Part shown: positions 7,858 to 8,956 of the stretch, piece by piece | Layout of the letters: every line of letters starts with the position of its first letter | Numbering within the stretch: position 1 is the stretch's first letter | Source of the DNA: Bacteroidota bacterium | GTDB lineage: Bacteria; Bacteroidota; Bacteroidia; Bacteroidales; JAAYUG01 | Reading direction: 5' to 3' | NCBI GenBank assembly: GCA_021812865.1 | Contig: JAKAMP010000082.1 | Location: 1-8,956, forward strand | Length of the DNA stretch: 8,956 nt | The notes under the pieces: model-generated | Database searches by the model: none | Told to the model about the DNA's origin: nothing | Seen by the model: the letters and a program-made list of their open reading frames with translations, nothing else | Position numbers and translations under genes: made by a program

Positions 7858-7873
7858 ATCTTAAAACACTCAC

Positions 7874-7881
7874 CAAAATGA
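7874..7881 (-). promoter_or_regulatory. Weak candidate -7 box for the transporter-nadB unit
   Basis: Read on the minus strand this is TCATTTTG, one mismatch from TAnnTTTG. Transcription would start near 7868, between the two palindromic sites, and the -33 region (about 7901-7904) would fall inside the perfect palindrome. No TTTG is present there. A perfect -7 match, TACTTTTG, occurs farther upstream on the same strand (7990-7983) and would give a leader of about 150 bases; it too lacks a -33 box. I cannot decide between them. Confidence 0.25.
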
Positions 7882-7895
7882 TTAACATTCAATAC

Positions 7896-7910
7896 CATGG
7901 ACATTCCATG
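7896..7910. promoter_or_regulatory. Perfect 15-bp palindrome, possible operator of the transporter-nadB unit
   Basis: CATGGA-CAT-TCCATG: two perfect 6-bp arms around a 3-base centre, 67 bases before the transporter start. A related site lies at 7843-7857; the centres (7850 and 7903) are 53 bp apart, close to five helical turns, so both would face the same side of the DNA. Size and symmetry fit a dimeric helix-turn-helix repressor. The rest of the 184-base gap (7830-8013) holds an A8 run (7919-7926) and no gene that I can see. Confidence 0.4.
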
Positions 7911-8013
7911 TGACCATTAAAAAAAATTGAGACACATGAAACAGGGAACAAAGGGCGGGACAACTTGTTCGACAACAACGGACAAAAGTAATGATTTCAG
8001 GAATAGCCTATAC

Positions 8014-8956
8014 CTATAAAATCAAAATGCAGATCAGATTTATCACAATAATGGACAGGAAGGCCAGAATCAATGTTTTACGGTTTTCATGCGAACCAAC
8101 CACCACTGCATAGATGCATTTGATGATGTTGTTGCTGATGATGGCCTGGAAAGAGGCAATACCAATCAGTGAGAGAGGAATCGCATATTTCCCCTGGAAC
8201 AGGTTGATCAGGAAAGGATCAATATCGGTAACCCCGACAATCCAGGACAAGACATTCAGACCGGTGGTGCCGAAGGTGGTGATGGCATAATAGGTAATGA
8301 AACTGAAAGCGATAAACAGAATCGTAAATGCCAGGGCCACCTTGATTTCAAGCGGGTGGGTGTCATTTTCCAGTTTATCTGCCATCACTTTGTTTTTCTT
8401 GTCACTGAACAGGAAATAAGCGCCTATGGCTGCCGAAACAAAGGCCATGATGAGAAAATATACATAAACTATCCTGAAGAGGTGATCATTGAAAATACCT
8501 ATCAGCAGGAGAATGCGCAGGTACATCATGGAAGTGGCAAACACGATGGCTGCAGCATACTGAAGACGATGGGCCACATCGGTTTTGCTTTTTCTGGCCA
8601 GCACCAGGGTGGTGGCCGTACTGGAATACATGCCTCCCAATACACCCGAGAGGATGATGCCCGATTCTTTGAATACGAATTTTCTGAGCAGGTAACTGAT
8701 GTACGAAATGCTCGAGATCACCACCACGGTAAGCCATACCTTATAGGGAGTAAGGGTGAGAAATGAAACGATAGGTTTATCGGGTACAATGGGCAGAATA
8801 ACCCCGGCCATGACCAGGAATTTCCCCAGGTTGAGGAATTCCGTGCGGTCGATCTGGGTGGTGAAAAAAATGAATTTTTCCTTGAGCTCGGTAATGATGA
8901 GTACCGTCACAACCACAGTGAGAAATAACCAGAGCGGCTGCGTGACAACCAGCGGG
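8014..8956 (-). CDS. DUF4010 membrane protein (MgtC/SapB-associated), 3' part (cut by right edge)
   Basis: This is a polytopic inner-membrane protein of unknown transport or regulatory role. The frame is open from the right edge (8956) to TAG at 8014-8016, giving about 313 visible residues; the GTG at 8916 is not a credible start because the frame continues past it (PLWLFLTVVVTV). Numbered from that GTG, the family-like features are DRTEFLNLGKFLVMAGVILP (23-42), GGMYSSTATTLVLARKSK (94-111), HPLEIKVALAF (187-197) and GLNVLSWIVGVTDIDPF (219-235), with some eight or nine hydrophobic segments. In complete proteins of this type an N-terminal MgtC/SapB domain of roughly 130 residues comes first; it should lie mainly beyond the edge. 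MgtC relatives are associated with magnesium stress, but this does not establish a magnesium role. The gene is co-directional with the transporter but separated by 184 bases, so it is probably a separate unit. No strong terminator hairpin follows its stop. Confidence 0.82.
   Translation of the reverse strand, partial: PLVVTQPLWLFLTVVVTVLIITELKEKFIFFTTQIDRTEFLNLGKFLVMAGVILPIVPDKPIVSFLTLTPYKVWLTVVVISSISYISYLLRKFVFKESGIILSGVLGGMYSSTATTLVLARKSKTDVAHRLQYAAAIVFATSMMYLRILLLIGIFNDHLFRIVYVYFLIMAFVSAAIGAYFLFSDKKNKVMADKLENDTHPLEIKVALAFTILFIAFSFITYYAITTFGTTGLNVLSWIVGVTDIDPFLINLFQGKYAIPLSLIGIASFQAIISNNIIKCIYAVVVGSHENRKTLILAFLSIIVINLICILIL

Noticed and set aside
7907..7938. CATGTG/CACATG inverted repeat around the A8 run as a terminator for the DUF4010 gene
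   Set aside because: The stem is only 6 bp and the A/T run lies in the loop rather than after the stem, so it does not form an intrinsic terminator.

Overview
The window looks like a chromosomal stretch from a member of the Bacteroidota, most likely an anaerobic or facultative Bacteroidales relative. The grounds are the Bacteroidetes-type succinate dehydrogenase/fumarate reductase iron-sulfur subunit, the near absence of Shine-Dalgarno sequences before the starts, and two perfect TAnnTTTG promoter -7 boxes of the Bacteroidetes kind. Nothing resembles a phage, transposon, CRISPR array, defence island, rRNA or tRNA. This is mostly core metabolism plus membrane functions, and I do not see a clearly new multi-gene system.

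Layout, left to right. (1) Positions 1-549 (+): the C-terminal part of sdhB/frdB, cut by the window edge, with an in-frame TGA at its very start. (2) 592-1983 (-): an M24B Xaa-Pro aminopeptidase, convergent with sdhB across a shared stem-loop. (3) 2222-2968 (+): a 248-residue protein of unknown function, behind a Bacteroidetes-like promoter. (4) 2940-3875 (-): a CPBP (CAAX-type) intramembrane protease whose 3' end overlaps the unknown gene tail to tail. (5) 3926-4903 (+): dusB, divergent from the protease across a 50-base gap in which two opposite -7 boxes sit 4 bases apart. (6) 4909-6480 (-): nadB, L-aspartate oxidase, convergent with dusB with 5 bases between. (7) 6489-7829 (-): a DHA2-like MFS transporter, 8 bases upstream of nadB and in the same direction, so the two probably form an operon. 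(8) 7830-8013: a 184-base intergenic region with a 15-bp palindrome and a related half-degenerate copy 53 bp away. (9) 8014-8956 (-): a DUF4010 (MgtC/SapB-associated) membrane protein, cut by the right edge.

Functional links: sdhB belongs to succinate/fumarate interconversion, and nadB starts de novo NAD synthesis from aspartate; in anaerobes NadB can use fumarate as electron acceptor, which would connect the two loosely. The rest do not form an obvious pathway. The most informative signals are regulatory: the face-to-face promoters between the protease and dusB, and the paired palindromes in front of the transporter-nadB unit.
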